Below are positions 56,537-64,000 of a stretch of DNA of 64,000 nucleotides, piece by piece. The position numbers and the translations under genes were made by a program. Each line of letters begins with the position of its first letter. Within the stretch, counting starts at the first letter, position 1. Source of the stretch: Simmondsia chinensis. Its lineage: Eukaryota > Streptophyta > Magnoliopsida > Caryophyllales > Simmondsiaceae. The stretch is from positions 12,531,501 through 12,595,500 of the forward strand of contig JAGTTD010000018.1 of assembly GCA_018398585.1 (NCBI GenBank). Direction: 5' to 3'. The notes beneath the pieces are model-generated. The model had not been told where the DNA came from. It saw only the letters and a list, made by a program, of their open reading frames with translations, and made no database searches.

Positions 56537-57231
56537 TGTTGAAGCCATGTGATCACTTTCCTTAATACTTATTTCAGCGTAGGAAATAATCTCAGGGATA
56601 CAAGGACTACCAATAACAATGACGTGAGAGTGTGTAAGAAGAGAGATAGAAAAGATGAATGAGAATGAAGTTTAAATAACTTTCATGCACTTGATTTCAA
56701 TTTTCTCTCAAAGTTCTTTCAATTTTTATGTACCAATCTTTCATATATTCATAAAACAACCAAAGGGGAAACTTTATATGTAATTGGTGAAGAGAGACTT
56801 CCCAAAGAACACCCCAAACGAACCCCCAAAAAAGGGGAAAAAATCGAGCGAGTAATGGCCAAAACTACCCTGCGTGTCGAAGCTGTGTGTCGACACACAG
56901 TTCAGCACATAAGTTGCTATAATCCATATGTCAAAGTGTGTGTCGACACACACTTCAAAACACATCCTTTCTGTAACATCTGTGTGTCGACACACAGAGC
57001 CTGTGTATTGACACAGAGCCATTTCTGCGGTTCTGCAAGATCTATGTGTCGACACACGAGCCATGTGTGTCGAGACACAGACACCTCTACTTGCATTTGT
57101 AGGATTGTGTGTCCACACATGGGCTCTGTGTATCGAGACACACCCCATATAAGAAAAATACACAATTAAACAACATTGATACAAGTCTCAAACACTTCAT
57201 TAATAATACTTATTTTGAAAATGCATTAACA
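56537..57231 (-). repeat. C2: 3' LTR of a minus-strand copia element
   Basis: On the minus strand it starts TGTTAATGC right after the PPT ATGGTGGGGGAA (complement 57232-57243) and probably ends GGCTTCAACA (complement TGTTGAAGCC at 56537), 695 bp. A minus-strand TATA-like ACATATAAAG is complementary to 56772-56781. GTGGGGGAATG-type PPTs are common in plant copia elements. The left border rests on the TG...CA ends only. Confidence 0.55.
56865..57142. repeat. Array of the CTGTGTGTCGACACACAG palindrome
   Basis: Perfect 18-bp copies at 56883-56900 and 56980-56997; a 22-bp palindrome on the same centre at 56934-56955; degenerate copies at 57001-57018, 57042-57059, 57063-57080, 57105-57120 and 57125-57142. 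About eight in 260 bp, spaced 20-50 bp, in the U3 of the C2 LTR. Overlapping open frames on both strands (Cys-Val-Asp-Thr-His peptides) are a by-product of the palindromes. Confidence 0.92.
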
Positions 57232-57243
57232 TTCCCCCACCAT

Positions 57244-57868
57244 TTTCAAAATACAATCATTCTCACATGCAACATCTTGAATTAAAAGAGGCCTTATTGT
57301 GCATCAATGAGGGTGTCTCTCAATTAAACCCCCAGCTAGTAAAGACACGTTTACAGTTAATTGGATCAAAAATGGTAGACCATGCTTTGAACCATACAAC
57401 CCATTTGACTAACCGAACACATCTACATGCATCGGACGTACTTACAACTCCCTAATCAACTTATGTAGCCTTTTTTACCAAACTTTACCGCCATCAAAAT
57501 GGTACTCCCCGTACACACCCTATAACTCCCAAATCGACACATTTGTGAGTGTTTGAGAACCAAACCCTTATTCAAAAATCACTCCTTGAAGCGGCCAAAC
57601 TTTACACTCACTAAGGTGGACTCCACTAATCATATCATTGCAACACGACATTCAGTAATGATATAAACTCGGGTCCATTAGGAGCATAAGCTCATCCTCT
57701 TAGAATCTCTAACGCAGGTTACCAAGCACTTCACACACGGGGTGGAAATTCTCTTTTAGTGCTTGCAGTCACACGGATGATAAGTCTCTCTCGTTGAACC
57801 CGAGACCTGGCGTCATACTAGGTGTTGAGTTGAGGGCCTATCATGGGTGACATATAATGCTAGTTTTC
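57244..57868 (-). other. C2 internal 3' region
   Basis: Noncoding 3' part of the minus-strand copia element, up to the E5 insertion. No RNase H motif is readable. Its orientation is the same as the copia pol at 62219-64000, so both may be halves of one element split by E5. Confidence 0.45.
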
Positions 57869-58127
57869 TGTTATGATCATTAGGTTATGATTCAAATGTC
57901 GGTTGGAGTTGGTCAATGGTTAGTTAGTCCTTGGTCATGTTTGGCAGCTAGTTTAAGCCGGTTAGCTTAATAAGTCTTCATTCATTGTATCTAGTCTAGC
58001 TTGTATTGATTCATTCATGAATATTGATTGATGACTTCTCTCTCTCATCCCCTAATTCTCTCTATTCCTCATCTCTTACTCTCTCTCTTCTTAGGTTATG
58101 ATTCAAGATCTACTTTGAATCATAACA
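57869..58127 (+). repeat. 5' LTR of E5
   Basis: Short (259 bp) against 435-465 bp in E2, S1 and S2, so part may be deleted. The last 33 bp form a perfect 12-bp inverted repeat, GTTATGATTCAA with TTGAATCATAAC (58095-58126), next to the PBS. Confidence 0.85.
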
Positions 58128-58129
58128 TT

Positions 58130-58142
58130 TGGTATCAGAGCC
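58130..58142 (+). promoter_or_regulatory. E5 primer binding site (initiator tRNA-Met)
   Basis: TGGTATCAGAGCC, two bases after the LTR, a full match to the common plant PBS. Confidence 0.95.
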
Positions 58143-58518
58143 TCTAAGGCTTAGTTTTTTGAGGTTTGATCAAGAACAGTTGTTGATTGTTGATGCACAA
58201 GTAATCTGAAGCAAGTATTGAGTGAATTGTTCACCGATTGAGCTGATCGATTGGACTTGATTGAGTTAAGTGTGATCGGTTTGGTCAGTTCTATAACGAG
58301 GAGGATTGTTGAAGGAATGAGCTAAAATAATCAATGTCAAACTCAATGGTGCACTGAAGTTGAAGCTGAGCTGGAAGATTGATTGCATTGACTTGTACAA
58401 ATCAAGTTTGATCTGATCCTTACTCGAGGATCTTAATTCAACTGAGTGCATTACTTAGCATTTGAAATTACAAATTGTCTTGCATATACTTCAATTCACT
58501 TGTGTGTTGCTTCTAGAT

Positions 58519-59457
58519 ATGCCAGGTGGTGTAACAACTCAAGCAGGGGCAGCTTCATATGCCGCAGTTACTCCAGGTGCAGTAGTTAGTAAAGAAGGCA
58601 ATGCTGGAACCACCCCTACAAATGATCAAGCTGAGTTGATTGCTAACATTTTGCATCAGATGAGTAGCATGTTTTTTGCAATGTAGCACGCTAGACAAGA
58701 GTCATAAAATTTGAGTGGACAATTCAGTGAGATGTAATAGTTGCTAGCAAGACAGGGAGCTGCTATTGAGCAAACGTAGAATTTATGTATGGAAGTGTCT
58801 AATAGAGTGCAACCAGTGGAAAGACCAGTTGATGCTTCGATTCTGTTGCTAGTTAGTCAGCTTAATTCCACAACAAACCCTCAGGCATTTGCTAATAGTG
58901 ATGATCCGGCAAGTACTAGCCGAGATACAACCTTTAGATAGCCTCAAATTGATATGGATACTTTTATTGGTACTCATCCGCAGTCTTAGATAAGGAGGTG
59001 CGAGAGATATTTCCAATTCTATCATATGTCAGAAGTGGAGAAGGTTGATATTGCTGCAGTATACCTCCAAGGAGATCAAGAATCTTGGTATTTTGGACTA
59101 ATGCGAGGCAGAACTTCAATAACTTGGTTGGATTTTCTTAAGGACCTTTGTGACCGATATGGAGATGAAGATATTGGAAACATCGTGGACCATTTCAACA
59201 AAGTAACACAAACCTCCTCAGTAAAGGAATATATGACCAGATTTGAGAACTTGAGAGCTAGGATGTTGATTGCTTATCTTGAAACTGCACAGTCTTATTA
59301 CATCTCAAGTTTCATTAACGGACTGAAACTTTGGATCAAGAATCAAATTAAAGCATTGGAGCCAGCTACATTGTCCCAAGCTTATTCCAAGGCTAGGTTA
59401 TTTGAGAACACCATCTTAGCTTCACCCTAAAATGCCATAAACAAATCTGGACAAGGA
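58519..59457 (+). pseudogene. E5 gag
   Basis: Start ATG at 58519 (MPGGVTTQAGAASYAAVTPG). After stops from 58684 on, the same frame continues to the open block 59026-59430 with the capsid core: MSEVEKVDIAAVYLQGDQES, RYGDEDIGNIVDHFNKVTQT, VKEYMTRFENLRARML, FINGLKLWIKNQIKAL, AYSKARLFE. All pieces are in one frame, so point stops rather than indels inactivated it. The same domain occurs in E2. Confidence 0.88.
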
Positions 59458-60170
59458 ATGTCCTCTGGAACTTCATTTAACAACAACACCAGCTTGGAAG
59501 GGAAGAAGGCTCAGCAATTGTGCTTTAGATGTAATCAAAAGTACTTGTTTGGCCATAAATGCAATCCAAAACTCCTCATAATTGTTACAGGGGTAGATGA
59601 GGAGGATAATTCTGAGGACAGTGAAGTTCCGGTGGAAATGGAAGAGGATGAACTAGAAGACTTTCATGAGCTCGTGGGAGATGACTTGGAATATCAGTGC
59701 AAGCTTTAACTGGTGGTGGTCATCATAACACCATCAGAATTCGGGGAGAAGTGGGACAAAGGTCCATTTTGATCTTGGCGGATAGCTGTAATACACACAA
59801 TTTTGTGGACCCAAAGATCATTCGAGCTATGGGACATGAGATGATTAAAACACAACCTCTGATAGTGACAATAGCCGATGAAAACTCCATTTTAACTCAA
59901 ACAAAGTGCAAGCAGTTCTCTTTGTTGATGCAGAAGCATAGTTTTACTTATGATTTTCAAGTTCTAAGATTGGGAGGTTGTGATATGGTGTTAGGAGCGG
60001 ACTGGATGAAAACCATAAGTCCCATTGTGTTTGATTTCTCTGAGCTCACAATCTCTTTTGATAGGAATGGACTAAAAATCATGCTTCAAGGTATAAAAGA
60101 GCAAGGACAGTTGCAGTTTACAACTGGCAAAAGGTTGGAAGGTGTTACAAAGCTTGATGGAAGGTGTTGA
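59458..60170 (+). pseudogene. E5 zinc knuckle and protease
   Basis: A knuckle LCFRCNQKYLFGHKC (C-x2-C-x7-H-x-C) at about 59521-59562 and an acidic linker end at a stop (59707-59709). After a frame change the protease follows from about 59697: HHNTIRIRGEVGQRS, the active site LADSCNTHNFVDPKI (Asp-Ser-Cys where Asp-Ser-Gly is expected), TIADENSILTQTKC, GCDMVLGADWMKT. Loss of the active-site Gly probably kills the enzyme. The sequence then passes, with another frame change, into RT; 150 or more residues normally found between protease and RT palm are missing. Confidence 0.85.
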
Positions 60171-60597
60171 TGATTTGCTCGATGAGCTACATGGATACAG
60201 CTGTTTCGCCAAGCTTGATTTAAGGCAAGGGTATTACCAAGGTCGAGTCAAGGAAGAGGGCATCCATAAGACTGCTTTTCCCACTCACCATGGACATTTT
60301 GAGTTTACGGTGATGCCTTTTAAACTGTCCAACACTCAAGCAACTTTTCAAGCATTGATGAATGACATTTTCAAGGCTTATCTGAGGAAGTTCATACTGG
60401 TTTTCTTCGATGATATATTGGTTTATAGTGCATCAATTGACAAGCACTTGGAGCACCTTCAGTTGGTGTTTGAATTGATGAGGCAACACCAGCTTTTTGC
60501 TAAGTTGTTAAAATGTACTTTTACTACTTCGAGCGTGGATTATCTGGGCCACATTATCTGAAAGGACGGGGTAGAAACTGATCCTAGCAAAATCCAG
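60142..60597 (+). pseudogene. E5 reverse transcriptase palm
   Basis: Open for 139 codons: DDLLDELHGYSCFAKLDLRQ, GIHKTAFPTHHGHFEFTVMP, FKLSNTQATFQALMNDIF, and the catalytic FFDDILVYS (FFDD at 60403-60414) with both Asp intact. KCTFTTSSVDYLGHII then meets TGA (60559-60561), and the same frame continues with KDGVETDPSKIQ. The N-terminal fingers are deleted. The order and motifs are those of plant Ty3/gypsy RT. Confidence 0.9.
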
Positions 60598-61236
60598 GCA
60601 ATGAAAGATTGGCCTGTGCCTGCTAACATCAAGCGATTGAGGAGTTTCCTTGGTTTAACTAGTTATTACAGCAAGTTCATATCAGGCTACAATTTGATGG
60701 CTAAACCTCTCACTGATCTCCTCAAGAAAGATGCTTTTAACTGGAATGAGACAGCTCAAAAGGCTTTCCATCAGCTTAAATCTGCTTTGTATGCTGCTCC
60801 GGTGTTAGCAATGCCAGATGTCAAGGTTCCTTTTGAGTTGGAGACTGATGCAAGTAGCATTGGAATAGGGGAAGTGCTCTCCCAGGCAGGAAGACCTATT
60901 GCATATTTGAGTCAGGCCTAGAATTCAAGGAATTTTTGTTTGTCAATCTATGAGAAGGAGTATCTTGCCATTCTTCTTGCAGTTCAAAAGTGGAGACATT
61001 ATTTGGAAGGACATCATTTCGTTATTAAGACTGATCACCAAAGTCTTAAGTATTTGTTGGAACAGAAGATGATCACTAGAGTTCAACGTAAAGGACTCTT
61101 GAAAATGTTGGGGCTTGATTACTCTATTGTCTATAGAATTGGTAAGGAGAATATTGTTACAAATGCTCTTTCTAAGAGCTTGGAAGTTGAAAATCAAGCT
61201 GCTTGTAATGCCTTATCAGTCACACTACCTAACTGA
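60598..61236 (+). pseudogene. E5 RT thumb and RNase H
   Basis: In frame with the RT: AMKDWPVPANIKRLRSFLGL, TSYYSKFISGYNLMAKPLTD, LL, then the RNase H FELETDASSIGIGEVLSQAG and RPIAYLSQA, stop (60919-60921), and on in the same frame to YEKEYLAILLAVQKWRHYLE, FVIKTDHQSLKYLLEQK and YRIGKENIVTNALSK. Catalytic Asp (TDAS), Glu (YEKE) and Asp (KTDHQSL) are present; the last Asp of the NVVADALSR block is Asn (VTNALS). Confidence 0.9.
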
Positions 61237-62218
61237 ATGAAGAAGCTTTTTGAAAACCTATGAGGATTATGTCTTTACTTAAGACTGTCTTGCTGCAACA
61301 AGTATTAATCCAACATCCAGTACAGCCTCTGGAGTGACTGTGTGCAACGGATTGATAAGAATCAAAGGCAAGATTTATGTGGGATCTAGCTATGGACTAA
61401 GGAAGCAGGTGACCTCAGCTTTTCATTCTTCTGCTTGGGGTGGTCACTCAGGTATAGAAGGGACTTATCAATGATTAAAGCAGTACCTTTATTGGGCTGG
61501 AATGAAGAATGAGGTGGTGCATTGTGTTCATAACTCTAAAGTTTGTCAGTAAACGAAGAGTGAACATATTCCATATCAAGGGCTTCTCAACATTTAGCCA
61601 TAGGCCTTGGCAACATATTAGTATGGATTTTATAGAGGGCCTTCCTAAGTCCGAAGGGAAGGAAGTCATTTGGGTGGTGGATGATTGGTTCACCAAGTTT
61701 GGGCATTTTGTTGGGCTTTCTCATCCCACAGCAGCTAGGTTGGCAAAGTTGCTCCTAGATCACATCTGTAGACTTCATGGTCTGCCTCAGCCTATTGTCT
61801 CTTATTGGGATAAGCTTTTTATTAGCCATTTTTGGATAGAATTGTTTGGATTGCTGGGTACAACTCTTTCCTTGAGTTCTTCATACCATCCTCAAACGGA
61901 TGGCCAAACAGAACGGGTAAACCAGTGTGTAGAACAGCACTTGAGAAGCATGACTTTCACTAATCCTAAGCATTAGCATAGTTGGCTTTCGTTGGCTGAG
62001 TATTGGTAGAATAGTCATGCTCATGTAGCCCTCAAGACTACTCCATTTCAAGCATTATATGGCTATGAAGCACCTTCACCAATTGGCTTGCAAGGAGTTA
62101 TATCAGCTCTGCTGAGGGTTTCTTATTTGCTTGAGCAACGCAAGCAATTGATGCTGCAACTCAAAGATCAATTGCATCTTGCGCAATCTCGAATGAAATA
62201 CTTTGCTGATAGGCATAG
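61237..62218 (+). pseudogene. E5 integrase, truncated
   Basis: The zinc-binding part can be read at about 61420-61550 (FHSSAWGGHSGIEGTY, VVHCVHNSKVCQ, after stops). The core is open at 61509-61976: HISMDFIEGLPKSEGKEVIW with the first catalytic Asp, HGLPQPIVSYWDKLFISHFW where SDRD became SYWD (second Asp motif altered), and SSYHPQTDGQTERVNQCVEQ with the catalytic Glu. After TAG it goes on with YGYEAPSP-like and a Leu/Gln-rich coil to MKYFADRHR at about 62215, where homology stops. The C-terminal end and any chromodomain are gone. Confidence 0.85.
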
Positions 62219-62950
62219 AATTGTGTCAAGGATATTGCATCTCCATTCCTTACAATCCTTATACTAATGATAACCTTAGCCTCACCCATGTCTTTCATAG
62301 CAAAATTCATTGAGAGAAACTGTTTTGTTTTCTCTACTTATTCCATATCAGTACCGAATATCAGTATGTCATTGACATACAAACATATAATGACCCCTTT
62401 TGTCATTATCAAACATGCTATAGACACATTTATCTGAATCATTTACAATGAATCCATTGTTTAGAACAACTTGATCAAATTTATGATGCCATTGCTTTGG
62501 GGCCTGCTTTAGCTCATACAGAGAACGTATTAGTTTACATACTTTTCTCTCTTGGTCCAAAACAATAAAATTTTCTGGTTGTTCCATATACACATCCTCT
62601 TCTAGCTCACCATTTAGGATTGTTGTTTTTACATCCATTTGGTGAATCACTCGCTTATAAATTGAGGCAAGAGCTATTAGAACTCTTATAGTCAATATTC
62701 TTGCCACCGGGGCATACGTGTCAAAGTAGTCTAACCCATATTTTTAGGTAAACCCTTTAGCCACTAATCAGGCTTTGAACTTGTCTATAGTTCTATCGAT
62801 TTCCATCTTCTTTTTGCACATCCATTTACACCCGATGGGCTTATTTCCTCTTGGAAGATCCACCAATACCCAGGTATTATTACCCATTGTGGAATCCACC
62901 TCATCATTTACAGCTTCTCACCAAAAAGAGGAATCATGAGACCTCATCAA
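62219..62950 (-). pseudogene. Copia reverse transcriptase (element C3)
   Basis: Minus translation from 62950 down: DSSFWWEAVNDEVDSTMGNN, TWVLVDLPRGNKPIGCKW, KKKMEIDRTIDKFKA, KYGLDYFDTYAPVARILTIR, IHQMDVKTTILNGELEEDVY, MEQPENF, KLIRSLYELKQAPKQWHHKF (112 codons open at 62707-62369). After a one-base frameshift comes ICLYVNDILIFGTDME, where YVDD has become YVND, then LSMNFAMKDMGEA and RNGDAISLTQ. These are plain Ty1/copia RT motifs. It ends at the E5 junction before RNase H. One lost catalytic Asp and the frameshift make it inactive. Confidence 0.9.
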
Positions 62951-63407
62951 ACGTCATGGGATCCGCCTCCATGGCACAATAATATGGAATTACAGGGTCC
63001 ATATTATTACTTGAACCTTCTACCAAAAATGTGTAGAAGTCCGATCTGAAAAATTTCTCTTTCCCCGCTCTCTTACTCCTTCGGAGTTCTAGAGCATTCT
63101 CTGGGATTTCTTCCCTCTCATGACGATTACCATCATATGACATTAGAATGTCATTCTCAACCGGTACACAATCCCTTGGTTTAGGAATAGAGGTAAAACG
63201 ATTCTCATCAAAAATGGCATCTCTCGATTCTATTATTGTATGAACACTGAGATAGTCATTTGGCTCAATTACATAGAACCGATACGCTTTACTATGTGGT
63301 GTATTCCCAACAAATATACAATCGTTGCCTCTCTCACTTAACTTTTTATGTTTAGGTTCAGGGACTTTAACGACTGCCCTACACCCCCATACTTTTAGAT
63401 AATTCAA
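62934..63407 (-). pseudogene. Copia integrase C-terminus and linker to RT (C3)
   Basis: A 157-codon open stretch: MNYLKVWGCRAVVKVPEPKH, KKLSERGNDCIFVGNTPHSK, AYRF, the copia GKLSPRGVECIFIGYAENSKAYRF-type block that follows the integrase core, then an Arg/Glu-rich linker with LRRSKRAGKEKFF (R-R-S-x-R). It ends shortly before the RT start. Same frame order as an intact copia polyprotein. Confidence 0.88.
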
Positions 63408-63416
63408 ATTTTGGGC

Positions 63417-64000
63417 TCATTTGGTCAAATGTTCATACTGGGATATTTTAATTTTCTTCTTTGGAACACGATTTAATAAAAGATAGGTCGTTAAGATGGC
63501 CTCATCCCAAAACCCATCACTGAAACTGGAATAAGATAACATATAATTTACCATCTCGGTTGTAGTTCGATTTTTCTGTTCAGCCATGTCGTTTCGTTGT
63601 GGCGTGTAAGGTGCTGTGACCTCATGCACTATACCAGTGGTTTCAAAATACTTGGGATCATAGTATTCCCCACCATAGTTCGATTTAAGCCGTTTGAGGA
63701 AGGACTCACAATGTAGTTCAGTTTCTGCTTTTTATGCCTTAAATCTCTTTAGTGATTCGTCTTTATGGTTGATTAGATACACATAGTATATCCTCGAACA
63801 ATCATCAATGAAAGTTCTGAAGTATCTTTTTCCTCCTATGATCAAAGTACTTTTAAAGTTACATAAATTGCTATGTACTTAGTCAAGTAAGTTCGTTTCT
63901 CTTTGAATCGATGGAAATAGTAACCTCGTTATTTTCATTAACATAGGCATTTTACATTTATCATCCACTTTATCAATATGCGGTATCAACAGAGAGTTAA
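63417..64000 (-). pseudogene. Copia integrase core (C3)
   Basis: From the right edge of the window, minus translation gives RETNLLD-like, then YFRTFIDDCSRIYYVYLINH with the first catalytic Asp, CESFLKRLKSNYGGEYYDP, where the second Asp motif (SDxGGEY) reads SNYGGEY, and the open block 63629-63417: MHEVTAPYTPQRNDMAEQKN with the catalytic Glu and FWDEAILTTYLLLNRVP. The second Asp is therefore lost. The gag-protease end of the polyprotein lies beyond the window. It may be the other half of the element whose 3' LTR is C2. Confidence 0.88.

Larger units (their letters stand above)
57869..62218 (+). mobile_element. E5: gypsy element of the E2 family, 3' end lost
   Basis: 5' LTR 57869-58127 (259 bp, TGTTATGATC to GAATCATAACA), Met-tRNA PBS at 58130-58142, then gag, zinc knuckle, protease, RT, RNase H and integrase in gypsy order on the plus strand. 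It is cut off near 62218, within the integrase C-terminal part, where minus-strand copia RT begins. No 3' LTR is seen. It has several stops and two frame changes, but it is the least decayed pol in the window and shows what E2 has lost. Confidence 0.9.

Noticed and set aside
56774..57184. Cys/His-rich protein genes on both strands (repeated CVDTH and CRHT peptides)
   Set aside because: Both frames are translations of the palindromic repeat array; a palindrome keeps both strands open. No start context or other support.
1..64000. Ordinary plant gene (exons, splice sites, conserved enzyme)
   Set aside because: All frames with recognisable domains belong to transposable elements; no exon chain with GT-AG borders and a host protein family was found by eye.

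Overview
The window is repeat-dense nuclear DNA of a flowering plant. I find no convincing host gene: no tRNA or rRNA gene and no ordinary exon-intron gene. Nearly everything is LTR-retrotransposon sequence of plant lineages (Ty3/gypsy Tat/Ogre-like, Athila-like and Met-tRNA-primed families; Ty1/copia SIRE-like and others), plus one Au-like SINE and one hAT-type MITE. The species cannot be named from this sequence. Most pol genes are broken by stops, frameshifts, deletions and later insertions, so the locus behaves as an old heterochromatic insertion sink.

Layout, left part (1-42473). The 3' end of a SIRE-like copia element (ORF tail, polypurine tract, 3' LTR to 2277) sits in the protease of G2, a minus-strand Tat/Ogre-like gypsy element (gag-protease 2278-5892, leader and PBS to 6498, 5' LTR 6499-7845). 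G2 also carries a solo LTR (5893-6357, perfect TSD TTCCT). Next comes G1, an older plus-strand Tat/Ogre-like element whose pol is split into 7846-8239, 11512-12303 and 32254-34260. It is cut by: a 3.27-kb gag-protease-only element E2 (8240-11511, TSD TATTT); a copia element C1 (12304-21164) that itself holds an Au-like SINE (20840-21116, 10-bp TSD); and a large gag-only element L1 (21173-32253) whose interior holds an eight-copy 102-bp minisatellite and a long degenerate GGTTGG-rich tract. C1 and L1 went into G1 only a few bases apart. The 3' part of G1 (34561-41111) carries an antisense plant-mobile-domain-like ORF, interrupted by a 3.5-kb element E3 (36830-40307) that encodes an unrecognised protein of about 550 codons. 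G1 ends in PPT and 3' LTR (41112 to about 42473).

Layout, right part (42474-64000). G3 is a plus-strand gypsy element (5' LTR end and PBS near 43340, gag, protease, RT, RNase H, integrase pieces to about 55785). It is interrupted by a solo LTR (44174-44630), a complete non-autonomous Athila-like element E4 (46470-53841, perfect TSD GGCAT) and a hAT-type MITE (54366-55320). A minus-strand copia 3' LTR (56537-57231) carries an array of an 18-bp palindrome that also occurs in the SIRE-like LTR at the other end of the window. A plus-strand gypsy element E5 (57869 to about 62218) and minus-strand copia integrase-RT (about 62219-64000) finish the window.

How it fits together: nothing here forms an operon or a pathway. 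The relations are nesting (later elements split earlier genes; most splits are dated by 5-bp TSDs) and probable trans-complementation, since E2, E3, E4 and L1 lack recognisable RT or integrase but keep LTRs, and E2, E3 and E4 keep good PBS and PPT. Most worth a second look are the unrecognised E3 ORF, the antisense plant mobile domain gene in G1, the palindrome shared between two unrelated LTR families, the hairpin next to the PBS conserved across a group of gypsy LTRs, the L1 minisatellite and U3 repeat array, and two tiny oligo-T insertions with 15-16-bp duplications.
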